64,000 nucleotides of DNA from Gammaproteobacteria bacterium LSUCC0112 (GCA_004535785.1 SPIB01000001.1:162356-226355), one strand, 5' to 3'. Positions 33,140 through 42,411 are shown, counted from the stretch's first letter. The notes: generated from the sequence alone by a model not told the origin. Numbers and translations: made by a program.

Positions 33140-34693
33140 ATGAACGGTGCCAGAGCGCTAATTGAAACACTCGCCAATTGTGGCGTTGAACTATGTCTGG
33201 CCAATCCTGGCACCTCGGAAATGCATCTGGTTCAAGCACTGGATCAGGTTCCCAAAATGCGCAGCGTGCTGGCGTTGTTTGAAGGTGTTTGCACCGGGGC
33301 AGCCGATGGTTACGGTCGCATGACCGGCAAACCTGCCGCGACATTGCTGCATCTCGGACCTGGTCTGGCCAACGGTATCGCCAATCTGCACAACGCCCGT
33401 AAAGCTGGCACACCCATCATCAATCTGGTGGGCAATCATCCGCAGTTTCACATGGGGTATGACGCGCCGCTGACGTCCGATATCGACACGCTGGCCCGCA
33501 ATTTCTCATGCTGGATTAAATCATGCAGTACCGCCGACACACTGGCGCAGGACGGCGCGGAAGCGTACACCGCTACGCTGCGTGCCACGCCCGGCTCTCA
33601 AGGGCAAATTTCCACATTGATCCTAGGCGCTGATGCCGCCTGGGGTGATTCGCCAGGCCCCGCTACCGTTAACGGTATCCCTCGTCGGGCCTTGGTTGAT
33701 GATCAGAATATCCGACAAGTCGCTGACATTCTGGCTTCCGGTGAAAAGTGTGTGATGATTCTGGAACACGATGGTGTGCGCACTGAATCCCTTGAGCAAG
33801 CCGGGAAAATAGCTGCGAAGACCGGCTGCCGCATTATGTCCGGTACGTTCCCGGGACGAGTGGATGGCGGCGCCGGCATGATTGATGTTGAGCGCATGCC
33901 GTATTTCCCTGAGCACATTCTGGCGTCGCTGGCCGGTGTTCAACACTTGATTCTGGTTGGCGCGCAGATCCCCGCCAGCTTTTTTGCTTACCGGACAACG
34001 CCGAGCAGACTGGTACCCGAAGGTTGCAAGGTGCACACACTGGCGCGCATCGAAGAAAATGCGCTGGACGCGCTGCAGCATCTTGCCGAGCGCGTTGGCG
34101 CGGCGAACACAGTTGCGCGACGCTTTGCCCGCGCGGAACTGGCGCTGCCGGTTGGCGAGATGAACACCCGCAATATGATTCAAGCGATTGCCGCCACCCT
34201 GCCAGACAACGTTATTGTTGCCACAGACTCTGGTCTGGGTAACGCCGCACAACCCGCCTGTCAGACGGCCGCGCCACACAGTTGGCTCAGTCTCACCGGC
34301 GGATCCATAGGCCAGGGCAGCCCGGTGTCAACCGGCGCAGCACTGGCATGCCCGCAACGCCGCGTACTGGCACTGCTGGGTGACGGTGGTGCGGCGTATA
34401 CCATTCAAGCCCTGTGGACACAGGCACGTGAACAACTCAACGTGACCACGGTGATTTTTGCCAATCGCAAATACAACATTCTCAATATCGAATATGGCCG
34501 TTTGGGCGTGACTGAGGTAGGCCCGATTGCTGCCAGCCTTTTTGATATTGGCAATCCTGACATCGACTGGGCGATGCTGGCCAATAGCATGGGCGTCCCG
34601 TCAGCAACAGCACGCAGTGCCGAGGAACTGTGCACACTGCTGTCGCGCAGTTATCAGGAGCCGGGCCCCTTCCTGATTCAGGCGATGTGTTAA
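33140..34693 (+). CDS. Acetolactate synthase-like ThDP-dependent enzyme
   Basis: The ATG at 33140 follows GGAG and gives MNGARALIETLANCGVE, the standard start; the longer frame upstream is not conserved. The 517-residue enzyme has the three domains of the POX/AHAS superfamily: an N-terminal PYR domain with the catalytic Glu in LALFEGVCTGAADGYGRM, a middle domain, and a C-terminal PP domain with the ThDP/Mg motif LLGDGGAAYTIQALWT...FANRKYN. It lacks a paired small subunit gene, so it is probably not the isoleucine/valine acetolactate synthase; a 2-oxoacid decarboxylase or carboligase is possible. Substrate unknown. Confidence 0.9.
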   Translation: MNGARALIETLANCGVELCLANPGTSEMHLVQALDQVPKMRSVLALFEGVCTGAADGYGRMTGKPAATLLHLGPGLANGIANLHNARKAGTPIINLVGNHPQFHMGYDAPLTSDIDTLARNFSCWIKSCSTADTLAQDGAEAYTATLRATPGSQGQISTLILGADAAWGDSPGPATVNGIPRRALVDDQNIRQVADILASGEKCVMILEHDGVRTESLEQAGKIAAKTGCRIMSGTFPGRVDGGAGMIDVERMPYFPEHILASLAGVQHLILVGAQIPASFFAYRTTPSRLVPEGCKVHTLARIEENALDALQHLAERVGAANTVARRFARAELALPVGEMNTRNMIQAIAATLPDNVIVATDSGLGNAAQPACQTAAPHSWLSLTGGSIGQGSPVSTGAALACPQRRVLALLGDGGAAYTIQALWTQAREQLNVTTVIFANRKYNILNIEYGRLGVTEVGPIAASLFDIGNPDIDWAMLANSMGVPSATARSAEELCTLLSRSYQEPGPFLIQAMC

Positions 34694-34814
34694 GCGTTTA
34701 AGTTTTGGCTAAAAAGTGTGTCGGGCGACCAATGATTAACCGTTACATGTTGAATCTGGCGCCCACCAAAACCCAAGAAAAGCACAACCCATTGTTTTAC
34801 TTAATTTATTTATA

Positions 34815-34831
34815 TTGGCACGGTTCTCGCT
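34815..34831 (+). promoter_or_regulatory. Sigma54-like promoter before the small membrane protein gene
   Basis: TTGGCACG-GTTC-TCGCT has the invariant GG (34817-34818) and GC (34829-34830) exactly 12 bases apart and differs from the consensus TGGCAC-N5-TTGC at one position. It would start transcription near 34842, about 95 bases before the 91-residue gene. Such promoters need an enhancer-binding protein, none of which is encoded nearby. Confidence 0.5.
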
Positions 34832-34936
34832 TACTGCTCAGTGACGATACAAAAAAGCAGCTTGTCACTGTACTGTGATTTAAAACGACTTTAAACGCCG
34901 TTTTCCGGCACGTCAGACCGGTTGGAGCCTCATAAT

Positions 34937-35212
34937 ATGAATATCATCAAGAATATTTGCACACTGATCGTTTTTGTCGCCTTGTTTGTGTTGGCGTTGC
35001 CGTTGATTGGTGCAGGCCTCGGTTTGATGGTGCTGTTCGGCGCAGTGTTTATCTGGTTGTTGCCAATTCTGCTGATCCTGAATTCGGACAAAACGACCGG
35101 TGGAGAAAAGGCCGCGTGGATACTGGCGATCATCTTCCTGTCATGGTTTGCATGGATATTCTACTTCCTGTTGGCGCCGATCAAACCACGCCGTGACTAT
35201 TGGTATGAGTGA
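34937..35212 (+). CDS. Small membrane protein with PLDc_N-like C-terminal half
   Basis: The ATG at 34937 is nine bases behind TTGGAG; a TTG 15 bases earlier overlaps that site. The 91-residue protein has two long hydrophobic stretches (about residues 5-25 and 27-47), a short polar loop NSDKTTGGEKAA, a third helix (WILAIIFLSWFAWIFYFLL) and a basic, aromatic tail KPRRDYWYE. The third helix resembles the PLDc_N membrane segment of cardiolipin synthases without any PLD domain. A sigma54-like promoter lies upstream. I cannot assign a function; a role in envelope stress is speculation based on the promoter and a loose likeness in layout to PspG. Confidence 0.75.
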   Translation: MNIIKNICTLIVFVALFVLALPLIGAGLGLMVLFGAVFIWLLPILLILNSDKTTGGEKAAWILAIIFLSWFAWIFYFLLAPIKPRRDYWYE

Positions 35213-35268
35213 TCAGGCTTGATTCAGACTTAAGCGCGGCCAGTTTATTGATCCTACGCAAAGACAGC

Positions 35269-35297
35269 GCCACTCCGGAGTGCAGCACCGGAGTGGC
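35269..35297. repeat. 10-bp perfect hairpin between the small membrane protein and amidohydrolase genes
   Basis: GCCACTCCGG (35269-35278) and CCGGAGTGGC (35288-35297) are perfect inverted repeats around a nine-base loop, with CCGGAGTG also present as a direct repeat. It has no T-run, so it is a weak terminator candidate; an operator for the amidohydrolase gene, 44 bp downstream, is equally possible. Confidence 0.55.
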
Positions 35298-35340
35298 TGG
35301 TGTAGCATGATCGACAAGTACCACTGGCAGAGCGGCCACT

Positions 35341-36387
35341 ATGAATCAGCACACAGCAACATGTACTCCGGGCAGTGATGAATGGCTGAACCTGGTCAAA
35401 GAAGACATCATCGATCCCGAACGGCGCATTATCGACCCCCACCACCATCTCTGGCGAAAACGTTTTGACCGCGATTACCTGTTGGACGAGTATTTTGCTG
35501 ACACCAACAGCGGCCATAATATTGAGCAGACTGTATTTATCGAATGCCGTGCGTTTTATGACAAAGATGCCCCCGAGCATTTGCAGTCACTGGGTGAAAC
35601 CCGCGCAATCACCGATATTGCCCATGCCAGCCGCACGTATGCAGATCAGTCCAGCGTGAATGGCATTGTTGCGCATGTGAATCTTTGCATGGGCGAGCAA
35701 CCGGCGTTGCTCAGGTCCGTCCTTCAACAACATCAATCCATTGCGGGATCGTTACTCAAAGGCATCCGGCATTCCGGTGCGCGTGATTCCCGGCCGGAAG
35801 ATTTGTTAATTCCAGGCCGTGCACCACCCTACCTGTATGGCAGAGAAGACTTCAGAAAAGGCCTGCGTATGCTTGGGGAAATGGGGCTGGTGTACGACAC
35901 CTGGCATTACCATCACCAGAATGTTGATTTTTGTGATCTTGCCGAAGCCGTCCCTGAGACCACACTGGTGCTTGATCACTTTGGTACACCGCTGGGTGTT
36001 GGTGTATACAAAGGCGCGCGTGACGCCATTTTTGCTCAGTGGAAAGAGGACATCAAACGCCTGTCGCGCTGTCCGAATGTTGTCGCAAAACTGGGTGGCT
36101 TGGCGATGCCGGACAACGGGTTTGGTTGGGACAAACGAGACCGACCCGCTGACTCCGATGAACTGGTGCGTTGGCAGAAAAAATATTATCTGCACACCAT
36201 CGACTGTTTTGGGCCGGATCGCTGCATGTTTGAGAGCAATTTCCCGGTGGACAGACTTTCGATCAGCTACCCGGTGTTGTGGAACGCTTTCAAAAAACTG
36301 GTTGCTGATTTTAGTGACCATGACAAACATGCGCTGTTCTTTGGCACAGCCGCACGGGTTTACCAGCTTACGACTCCCGGCGTTTGA
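35341..36387 (+). CDS. Amidohydrolase-2 family metal-dependent hydrolase
   Basis: The 348-residue cytoplasmic protein belongs to the TIM-barrel amidohydrolase-2 family: the metal-binding DPHHHLW motif near residue 30, the His in YHHQNVDF region and LVLDHFGTPLG, and the late Asp in MFESNFPVDRLS. Relatives hydrolyse lactones or decarboxylate aromatic and dicarboxylic acids; the DHFG and NFPVD blocks match the lactonase-like group. The gene has no strong ribosome-binding site. Its last 20 bases overlap the convergent thioesterase gene. Confidence 0.88.
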   Translation: MNQHTATCTPGSDEWLNLVKEDIIDPERRIIDPHHHLWRKRFDRDYLLDEYFADTNSGHNIEQTVFIECRAFYDKDAPEHLQSLGETRAITDIAHASRTYADQSSVNGIVAHVNLCMGEQPALLRSVLQQHQSIAGSLLKGIRHSGARDSRPEDLLIPGRAPPYLYGREDFRKGLRMLGEMGLVYDTWHYHHQNVDFCDLAEAVPETTLVLDHFGTPLGVGVYKGARDAIFAQWKEDIKRLSRCPNVVAKLGGLAMPDNGFGWDKRDRPADSDELVRWQKKYYLHTIDCFGPDRCMFESNFPVDRLSISYPVLWNAFKKLVADFSDHDKHALFFGTAARVYQLTTPGV

Positions 36388-36814
36388 CCCGCTTCACCAC
36401 ACCGCTGCTGGTCAACACCGGTTTTCCGTCAACTTCGATAACAGCACGGACAAAAATCAGTGAACCGCCCTTGCGTGTCACTTCGCCACGACCGATAACC
36501 AGATCTCCCTCAAAAGCAGGACCAACGAACTCGTTGTTACAGGTGACGGTAACAACGGCTTCATGACTGCCACCAATAGCCGCGATACACAGGGTATAGT
36601 CAGCAAACATCATCAGAATCCCGCCATGCAACGTTTTATGTGCGTTGCAATTTTCAGGTCTGACTCTGAAAGCAGTGGTCACCGATTCGGTTTGCCCATC
36701 GGATTCAACGGTAAAAAAGAATGGCCCATTGTGATCTTCTGCACAATCGCCCACCCAATGCTGGAAGTGCGCTGGTATGCCATAGGCTTGTGGTGTAACG
36801 TCTTTCGTACTCAC
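36368..36814 (-). CDS. PaaI-family hotdog-fold thioesterase
   Basis: The 148-residue protein has the hotdog motif TLHGGILMMFADYTLCIAA, in which the His-Gly-Gly and Asp match the PaaI/YigI group, and probably hydrolyses acyl- or aroyl-CoA thioesters in the cytoplasm. It starts with a GTG that directly follows the stop of the small lipoprotein gene, so its translation is probably coupled. Its 3' end overlaps the amidohydrolase gene by 20 bp on the other strand. Confidence 0.88.
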   Translation of the reverse strand: MSTKDVTPQAYGIPAHFQHWVGDCAEDHNGPFFFTVESDGQTESVTTAFRVRPENCNAHKTLHGGILMMFADYTLCIAAIGGSHEAVVTVTCNNEFVGPAFEGDLVIGRGEVTRKGGSLIFVRAVIEVDGKPVLTSSGVVKRVKRRES

Positions 36815-37009
36815 TCAGTTGTTGTCCTTTTTATCTTCATCTTCGTCATCATCTGTCATCACATCAACAGCAGCCCCGGCCACTTTGAATGGCACCTTGG
36901 CGACTTCCAGTGTGACATCAACCGCAGTGCCCACAACCGCACCAAGGCAAGCCGATAATGACATCATCAGCACGCCCAACAACACACGTCGCAACAGTCC
37001 CGTTTTCAT
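36815..37009 (-). CDS. Small lipoprotein
   Basis: This 64-residue protein has a basic N-terminus, a hydrophobic segment and the lipobox LSAC (Cys at about 21), so it should be lipidated. The rest is a short Val/Ala-rich stretch (VVGTAVDVTLEVAKVPFKVA region) and an acidic tail DDDEDEDKKDNN. Similar tiny lipoproteins of unknown role are common in Gammaproteobacteria. It is directly followed by the thioesterase gene (stop and GTG adjacent). Confidence 0.75.
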   Translation of the reverse strand: MKTGLLRRVLLGVLMMSLSACLGAVVGTAVDVTLEVAKVPFKVAGAAVDVMTDDDEDEDKKDNN

Positions 37010-37048
37010 AAAAATTGCTCTGCTTTAGCTCCACAGTTTCGCGAGGTC

Positions 37049-38131
37049 TCAGATATGACCACCACGGCGGGTCGTAAACGGCATGATCTTGTCAATGCCT
37101 TTGCCATTCACCACCAGTTCTCGCAATGCGACAGCCAGTCGTTCACTGTCAGTCAGCACCTGTTTCCAATAGTCAACGCGGCGCGATTGTGTCATACGGC
37201 GAAAATCATTTCGATCAGGAATTTTACTAAACGGCAAACTATTAACAAATGCACGGGACGGTGACAGTAGTACCACATTGTCAAAATAGTGGGGATGCGC
37301 ATGCCGCCAGGCCGCAAACTTGTCGAACCAGCCTGGCACAATACCTGCGTAGAAATGCGGATAGAGGACTAACCCCGGGCGAGTATGAAACGGCAGATCA
37401 AGGTGGTAATCGGTAATGCCCCCGTCCCGATACACAACATCTTCGCTGCCTGCGACACCCCGGACGGATTCCATAATCTGTGGAATTGATCCGGTGGCCA
37501 TCAGTACTTCCCGTACGTTGTCCTCTTGCAGCGGCAGCCATGAAGTAGGCATATCGGTTAACCAGTCCGCAGGCGGTTGATCAAGTGTGTTGTGAAAAAT
37601 ATGACGCTCAAAAAACTGTCGCAGCAGTTTGCGACTCACCGTATTGGCCATGGCCGCCAGCAATAATCCCGCGTTTAACGGCACGTGGCTGTCAGAGCGC
37701 ACCAGGCTGCGGGCGCGATCCGCAATCACATAAAGCCGGCGGTGCGTATTGCTTGCAATGTCTCTGGCGCCAGCATCGCCCAGCATATGATCCAGCATGG
37801 CTCGGGCCTCGCGGCTGATCTCATGTTTGTCAGGTGCGTCAGAGTAGATTTGCCCGGCGTAACGGTAGGCCAGACGCTGCAATGCTGATACCGGATCGGC
37901 GTGCGCATAACACGCCAGTCGCCACGCCCCGGCTGATGATCCAATCATCCGCAAAGGTTGTTGTTTACCGACAAAGAATTCGCCAGCCAAATACCTGTCC
38001 ATGCCGTACAACACAAACCATTTGGGCCCGCCTGAGGCGCCTGCCAGCCAACTGACATCATCAGCCCGCAAACCATGCGCCCGGAGATGTCGTAAGGCGC
38101 CCGGACCGGCGATAAGCTGAAGATCAGACAT
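37049..38131 (-). CDS. Patatin-like phospholipase family protein
   Basis: The ATG at 38131 lies nine bases behind AGGA; the longer frame is not conserved. The 360-residue protein has LAGASGGPKWFVLYG near residue 30 and the GxSxG nucleophile IGSSAGAWRLACYA near residue 75, with an Asp in DGGITDYHLDLPF as partner of a Ser-Asp dyad. This is the patatin-like family with a GSSAG elbow; it has no signal peptide. Expected activity is acyl hydrolysis of phospholipids or other esters. Neighbours do not reveal the substrate. Confidence 0.82.
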   Translation of the reverse strand: MSDLQLIAGPGALRHLRAHGLRADDVSWLAGASGGPKWFVLYGMDRYLAGEFFVGKQQPLRMIGSSAGAWRLACYAHADPVSALQRLAYRYAGQIYSDAPDKHEISREARAMLDHMLGDAGARDIASNTHRRLYVIADRARSLVRSDSHVPLNAGLLLAAMANTVSRKLLRQFFERHIFHNTLDQPPADWLTDMPTSWLPLQEDNVREVLMATGSIPQIMESVRGVAGSEDVVYRDGGITDYHLDLPFHTRPGLVLYPHFYAGIVPGWFDKFAAWRHAHPHYFDNVVLLSPSRAFVNSLPFSKIPDRNDFRRMTQSRRVDYWKQVLTDSERLAVALRELVVNGKGIDKIMPFTTRRGGHI

Positions 38132-38310
38132 GTGGCTAATTCCTGTGAATCCCGTTCGGGGTGTAAACTGATCCGGATTATAATTTAAACTTATGGCTGA
38201 TACAGCCAACAGTGTCACAAATTATTACACCTTACACATGCTTACTCATGGTTTGATAACATCAGACATCGTTAGTATTGTCACACAACTCTTTAGGCAG
38301 GTTATTGCGT

Positions 38311-39057
38311 ATGAAAACACATTCCGGATTTACTTTCAGAGTCCTCGGACTGAGTCTGGCAATCTCCATGCTCACCGTTGGTGTCACCGCGACGTCCGTG
38401 CAGGCCCAACAAACGGGTGCTACGCAGCAGGAACAGGCGCTGGCAACAACCAACGAACTCGCACAACGTCATTATCGTCGTGCAAATACATACAACAACC
38501 TCGAACGATTTGACGAAGCGATCACCGAGTATCAACTGGCAATTGCTGCCGATCCAAATCTGGCTGATGCCTATCGCAACCTCGCCAATATCTTTCTGAG
38601 CAAAGAACGTTTTAATGAAGCCATCACCATGCTGGCACGTTTTATCGCTCTGCAGAGCGACGAGCAAAGCACACCATTGGTTGCATCCCTGAAAACGATC
38701 GGCGAGCTGCTACGCAGAGCTGAACGTTTTGATGAATCCATTGATTATGATATCCGGGCCATTGCTGCCGATCCGCGTGATGAATCACAGATACACCTGA
38801 TGGCTAATCGGTATGACAACGCCGGGGACTCCGAAAAAGCGATCCGCATTTACGAGCAGGCCACCCTGTCCATTCCAGACAATGCCTTTATGAACCGTAA
38901 TCTCGGCCGATTGCTGGAACGTGAAGGCCGCTTGCAGGAAGCATTGGTGCAGTACCAGCGCGCAGCAGAGACCGACCCCAGCGCTCAGTACTACCGCGAA
39001 TTGGTGCAGAATCTGGAAGCCAGACTGGCGTTAAGCGCAACCATCGCTCAGGGTTGA
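38311..39057 (+). CDS. Exported tetratricopeptide-repeat protein
   Basis: Start at the ATG at 38311, giving a clean signal peptide (VLGLSLAISMLTVGVTATSVQAQ, cleavage after AQA). The 248-residue protein then has at least four to five TPR units, for example from about residue 45 (HYRRANTYNNLERFDEAITEY) and 80 (AYRNLANIFLSKERFNEAI). Such periplasmic TPR proteins are scaffolds for protein-protein contacts. No partner is evident. The 180-bp gap before it is divergent with the patatin-like gene. Confidence 0.85.
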   Translation: MKTHSGFTFRVLGLSLAISMLTVGVTATSVQAQQTGATQQEQALATTNELAQRHYRRANTYNNLERFDEAITEYQLAIAADPNLADAYRNLANIFLSKERFNEAITMLARFIALQSDEQSTPLVASLKTIGELLRRAERFDESIDYDIRAIAADPRDESQIHLMANRYDNAGDSEKAIRIYEQATLSIPDNAFMNRNLGRLLEREGRLQEALVQYQRAAETDPSAQYYRELVQNLEARLALSATIAQG

Positions 39058-39058
39058 T

Positions 39059-40123
39059 TCAGTGCAGCGCTGCCGCGAGCCTGTCTGACATCAAGGTAGT
39101 CAGTTGCTGTTGACGATCGCTGTCGGTCATTTTTGACAGCGCCTCGGCACGCTGGAAAAACACCTCAAAATCTTCGCCAGACTCCAGATATAACTGCTCG
39201 AACGCCGGCACCCAATCAAAATAGGCTGCCACTGTTGCGAGTTTGGCGTTATTGATATCGCCGGCAAACCAGGTTGAATAATATGCTGCATCCTGATGTT
39301 GCGCCCAATCGCTGCGCATTTGGCTGATAATCCGGTCTTTGCCAGCCTGACGCTCGTCTGCCGCTGGGGTGCTGGCGTAAAGCTCTCGCAACTGAGCACG
39401 GTAATTGCCAACAAACTGTGCAAACCGTTGCTGGACGTCCAATGCTGCAATGGCACGTTGGAATTGCTCAGCCTGGTGAGGCTGATCAAGCCAGCGCCGC
39501 AAGCCTTCTCGCTCTACAAAACTGGCAAAACTCTCGTTAAAACGCGTGTCTCCAGGCAGGTACACGCGTTGATGCGCCAGCTCATGAAAAATCAAACCGG
39601 CCAATTGTGATTCTGAACGATTTAACACCGTCGACGGCACCGGATCTTTGAACCAGCCCAACGTCGAGTAGGCATCAACTCCGCCGACGTAGACATCAAG
39701 GCCTTGCCGGGCCAGTTTATCCGCATATCGCTGTGCGGCCTGTTCGGAAAAATAGCCGCGATAGGACACGCATCCGGCAACAGGAAAACACCAATTGACC
39801 AGATCAACTGAATCACTCGGGGCTGCAAACACGTTCCACACCAGATGCTCTCGCTGCGCATCCACATAACTGGTAAAGCTGCCGCCGGACGCCAGTTTCA
39901 ACTCCTGTTCGGCAAACAGACGTGCCGCGTCAACCAGCGTCAGGCGCTGACGTAAATCACTGTGGGTATCAGGATTGGCAAGCACGTCATTGATGGGCTG
40001 ACGCGCTAACAGGATGGCTGCTTGCCCCTGCATGGCCTGAGCATAAAAATACACGCTGTCACAAGCCGACATCACACTGACCATGCCTGCCAGTGCCATG
40101 AGGCGGGTAATGCGTTTTATCAC
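39059..40123 (-). CDS. Lipoprotein metallo-aminopeptidase (PF10023)
   Basis: The 354-residue protein has a lipobox (MSACDS, Cys about 21) and an HExxH zinc motif in LIFHELAHQRVYLPGDTRFNESFASFVE, where the downstream Glu is the third ligand. The N-terminal CDSVYFYAQAMQGQ and the WCFPVAGCVSYRGYF block are diagnostic of the putative aminopeptidase family PF10023. It should be membrane-tethered in the periplasm. Its start overlaps the stop of the glutaminyl cyclase gene by four bases (ATGA), so both are made together. Confidence 0.9.
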   Translation of the reverse strand: MIKRITRLMALAGMVSVMSACDSVYFYAQAMQGQAAILLARQPINDVLANPDTHSDLRQRLTLVDAARLFAEQELKLASGGSFTSYVDAQREHLVWNVFAAPSDSVDLVNWCFPVAGCVSYRGYFSEQAAQRYADKLARQGLDVYVGGVDAYSTLGWFKDPVPSTVLNRSESQLAGLIFHELAHQRVYLPGDTRFNESFASFVEREGLRRWLDQPHQAEQFQRAIAALDVQQRFAQFVGNYRAQLRELYASTPAADERQAGKDRIISQMRSDWAQHQDAAYYSTWFAGDINNAKLATVAAYFDWVPAFEQLYLESGEDFEVFFQRAEALSKMTDSDRQQQLTTLMSDRLAAALH

Positions 40124-40917
40124 CGGGGCACCAGCTCGATTTCAAACAAGTGCGCCCACAACTTGCCGGTCACAATCAGCTGGCGGGTTTCTTCATTCCA
40201 GGCGATACCGTTGAGCACTGCATCGCGGCCGCCGGTTTGTGTCTGATCGGCCAGCCCGGTCAGGTCAATAATGCCAGTGACCTGACCATTGTCCGGATCA
40301 ATACGGACAATCTGCTGACTCATCCAGACGTTTGCCCAGACTTCACCCTCGATAAACTCAAGTTCGTTAAGCTGATACACCGGCTGGTTATTCAAACGCA
40401 CATCAATCTGTTTTTCAGGGACAAACGTCTCCGGGTTGATAAAAAACAGCTGATCCGTGCCGTCACTGAGAATCAGGTGCTCGCCATTCCAGGTGAGTCC
40501 CCAGCCCTCTCGTGGCCAATAGTGCGAGGTCACCGGCGTCAGGGTATCCGGCTCATAGACAAACACCATATTTTCACGCCAGGTGAGCTGAAATATCTGC
40601 TCGTTGGCAACGGCAATTCCCTCACCAAAATAGCGGGATGCCAGCGGGCGGCTGCTGATGACGTTGCCAGTCTCAATATCCAGCTGCATCAGTGCAGACT
40701 GGCCGTTTCGGCCGGTGCCTTCGTAAAGCACGCCGTCGTGAAACAACAGACCTTGTGTAAAAAATTGGGGATTGTGCGGATAACGTTTGATTACCCGGTA
40801 GTCGTATACCGGTAATTCAACTGTATTTTCCTGAGCAATGAGTGCAGGTGCTGCTGACCAACAGCCCAACGTCAACGATACCGCCAGAATTCGCCGATGA
40901 ATTTGCACAAACAACAT
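40120..40917 (-). CDS. Glutaminyl-peptide cyclotransferase
   Basis: Chosen start is the ATG at 40917 behind GGAG, giving a signal peptide (RILAVSLTLGCWSAAPALIAQ, partial). The longer frame would overlap the divergent HIT gene start. The 265-residue protein is a five-bladed beta-propeller of the plant-type (PF05096) cyclase, with FTQGLLFHDGVLYEGTGRNGQS, the conserved EGWGLTWNGEHLI region and GIAWNEETRQLIVTGKLW. It converts N-terminal Gln to pyroglutamate in exported peptides. Coupling with the aminopeptidase suggests joint processing of peptide N-termini. Confidence 0.9.
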   Translation of the reverse strand: MLFVQIHRRILAVSLTLGCWSAAPALIAQENTVELPVYDYRVIKRYPHNPQFFTQGLLFHDGVLYEGTGRNGQSALMQLDIETGNVISSRPLASRYFGEGIAVANEQIFQLTWRENMVFVYEPDTLTPVTSHYWPREGWGLTWNGEHLILSDGTDQLFFINPETFVPEKQIDVRLNNQPVYQLNELEFIEGEVWANVWMSQQIVRIDPDNGQVTGIIDLTGLADQTQTGGRDAVLNGIAWNEETRQLIVTGKLWAHLFEIELVPR

Positions 40918-40973
40918 GTTATGTTTCTCCGCGGCTGCATGCCGTGCAGCCAGTCTAAGCAGGAGAGCTACTG

Positions 40974-41321
40974 ATGACAAGCCAATGTCTGTTCTGCCGT
41001 ATCGCGGCCGGCGAAATTCCATCCACCAGAATCTACAGCAATGACCGTGTTTACGCGTTCCGGGATATCAATCCGGCCGCCCCGCAGCATATTCTGGTGA
41101 TCCCCAGAAAACACCTGCACAGTTTGAACGATGCCTCCCCCGATGATCAGGCACTGCTGGGCGAGTTATTACTGACTGCCAAACAGGTAGCCAGCGAACA
41201 AGGTTTTGCCGACGATGGTTATCGGGTTGTCATCAACACCGGTGAACACGGTGGCCAGACCGTCTTCCATATCCATGTACATGTACTCAGTGGTCGACAC
41301 CTGAGCTGGCCTCCGGGCTGA
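40974..41321 (+). CDS. HIT family nucleotide-binding hydrolase (HINT-like)
   Basis: The 115-residue protein has the histidine triad HIHVHVL near the C-terminus and the HINT-type start CLFCRIAAGEIPS. It should hydrolyse adenosine phosphoramidates such as AMP-lysine. An AGGAG site lies before the ATG. The last 35 bases overlap the 3' end of mtnA on the other strand. Confidence 0.93.
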   Translation: MTSQCLFCRIAAGEIPSTRIYSNDRVYAFRDINPAAPQHILVIPRKHLHSLNDASPDDQALLGELLLTAKQVASEQGFADDGYRVVINTGEHGGQTVFHIHVHVLSGRHLSWPPG

Positions 41322-42411
41322 GTGACCGCAAGCGGCGCAATCCGTCGGGCGTGGCAGGAAACACACCCAGTTCCGTGATAATACCGGTCACAAGTCGTGC
41401 TGGTGTCACATCAAAACCGTAATTGCTGACAGCTGTGCCCGGCGCAGACACTTGAACCTGCCTGATCACACCATCACGATCACGGCCTTGTACGTGTGTT
41501 ACTTCGTCAGCAGACCGCTCTTCAATCGGAATCTCGCGCACACCATCCACACTGCCAAAGTCCACCGTAGACAGCGGCAAGGCTGCATAAAATGGAATCT
41601 GGTTGTCATGCGCAGCCAGGGCTTTTAAATAGGTGCCGATTTTATTGCATACATCGCCGGCAGCTGTGGTTCGGTCACTGCCGACCAGGCACACATCCAC
41701 CAGCCCATGCTGCATTAAATGCCCGCCAGCATTATCAACCACCAAGGTATGCGGAACATGGCTGCGGCCAAGTTCCCACGCGGTTAACGATGCCCCCTGA
41801 TTTCGTGGACGCGTCTCATCCACCCAGACATGCACAGGCAACCCGGCAAGCTTTGCTTTGTAGATGGGCGCCAAGGCGGTGCCCCAGGCGCCTGTCGCCA
41901 ACCAGCCGGCGTTGCAGTGTGTTAACACATTTAACACAGCGCCAGCACCTTGTTTTGCCAGTTTACGCCGGAAAATGTCTTGCAATAACGTCAGACCGTG
42001 ATCGCCGATGGCACTGCACGCAGCAGCATCTTCGTCGAGCAGTTGTTGCGCCAGCAGCAGTGCATGCTGCGCGCGTAATGGCCTGGCAACGTTCTGCAAG
42101 GAGGTTTGCATCCGCGCCAGCGCCCAGCGTAAATTGACGGCCGTCGGACGCGTTTTAATCAGCACCTCACAAGCGGACACCAGCGAATCCGGATCCGCGC
42201 GCAGCGACAGATAAACACCAAAAGCGGCCGTAATACCGATGAGGGGCGCACCACGCACCTTCATTGAAACAATGGCGTCGGCGGCTTCAGCGAGGGTATT
42301 CAATGTCAACACCGCACATTGAAACGGCAGCAAAGTCTGGTCAATGACTTTCAGGCAGCGGTTTTCATCGTCAAACCAGAGCGTTCTTTGTAATTCAGCG
42401 CCTGCTTGCAT
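41287..42411 (-). CDS. mtnA: S-methyl-5-thioribose-1-phosphate isomerase
   Basis: The 374-residue protein has the MtnA/eIF2B-like fold: the MKVRGAPLIGITAAFG block near residue 50, the Cys-containing THCNAGWLATGAWGTALAP segment, and the catalytic DRTTAAGDVCNKIGTY Asp region. It converts methylthioribose-1-phosphate to methylthioribulose-1-phosphate in methionine salvage, a route that reuses the by-product of spermidine synthesis. No other salvage gene adjoins it. Its 3' end overlaps the convergent HIT gene by 35 bp. Confidence 0.94.
   Translation of the reverse strand: MQAGAELQRTLWFDDENRCLKVIDQTLLPFQCAVLTLNTLAEAADAIVSMKVRGAPLIGITAAFGVYLSLRADPDSLVSACEVLIKTRPTAVNLRWALARMQTSLQNVARPLRAQHALLLAQQLLDEDAAACSAIGDHGLTLLQDIFRRKLAKQGAGAVLNVLTHCNAGWLATGAWGTALAPIYKAKLAGLPVHVWVDETRPRNQGASLTAWELGRSHVPHTLVVDNAGGHLMQHGLVDVCLVGSDRTTAAGDVCNKIGTYLKALAAHDNQIPFYAALPLSTVDFGSVDGVREIPIEERSADEVTHVQGRDRDGVIRQVQVSAPGTAVSNYGFDVTPARLVTGIITELGVFPATPDGLRRLRSLSPEASSGVDH

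Noticed and set aside
34937..35212. Naming the small membrane protein PspG
   Set aside because: Only size, sigma54-like promoter and tail character agree; the helices do not align with PspG.
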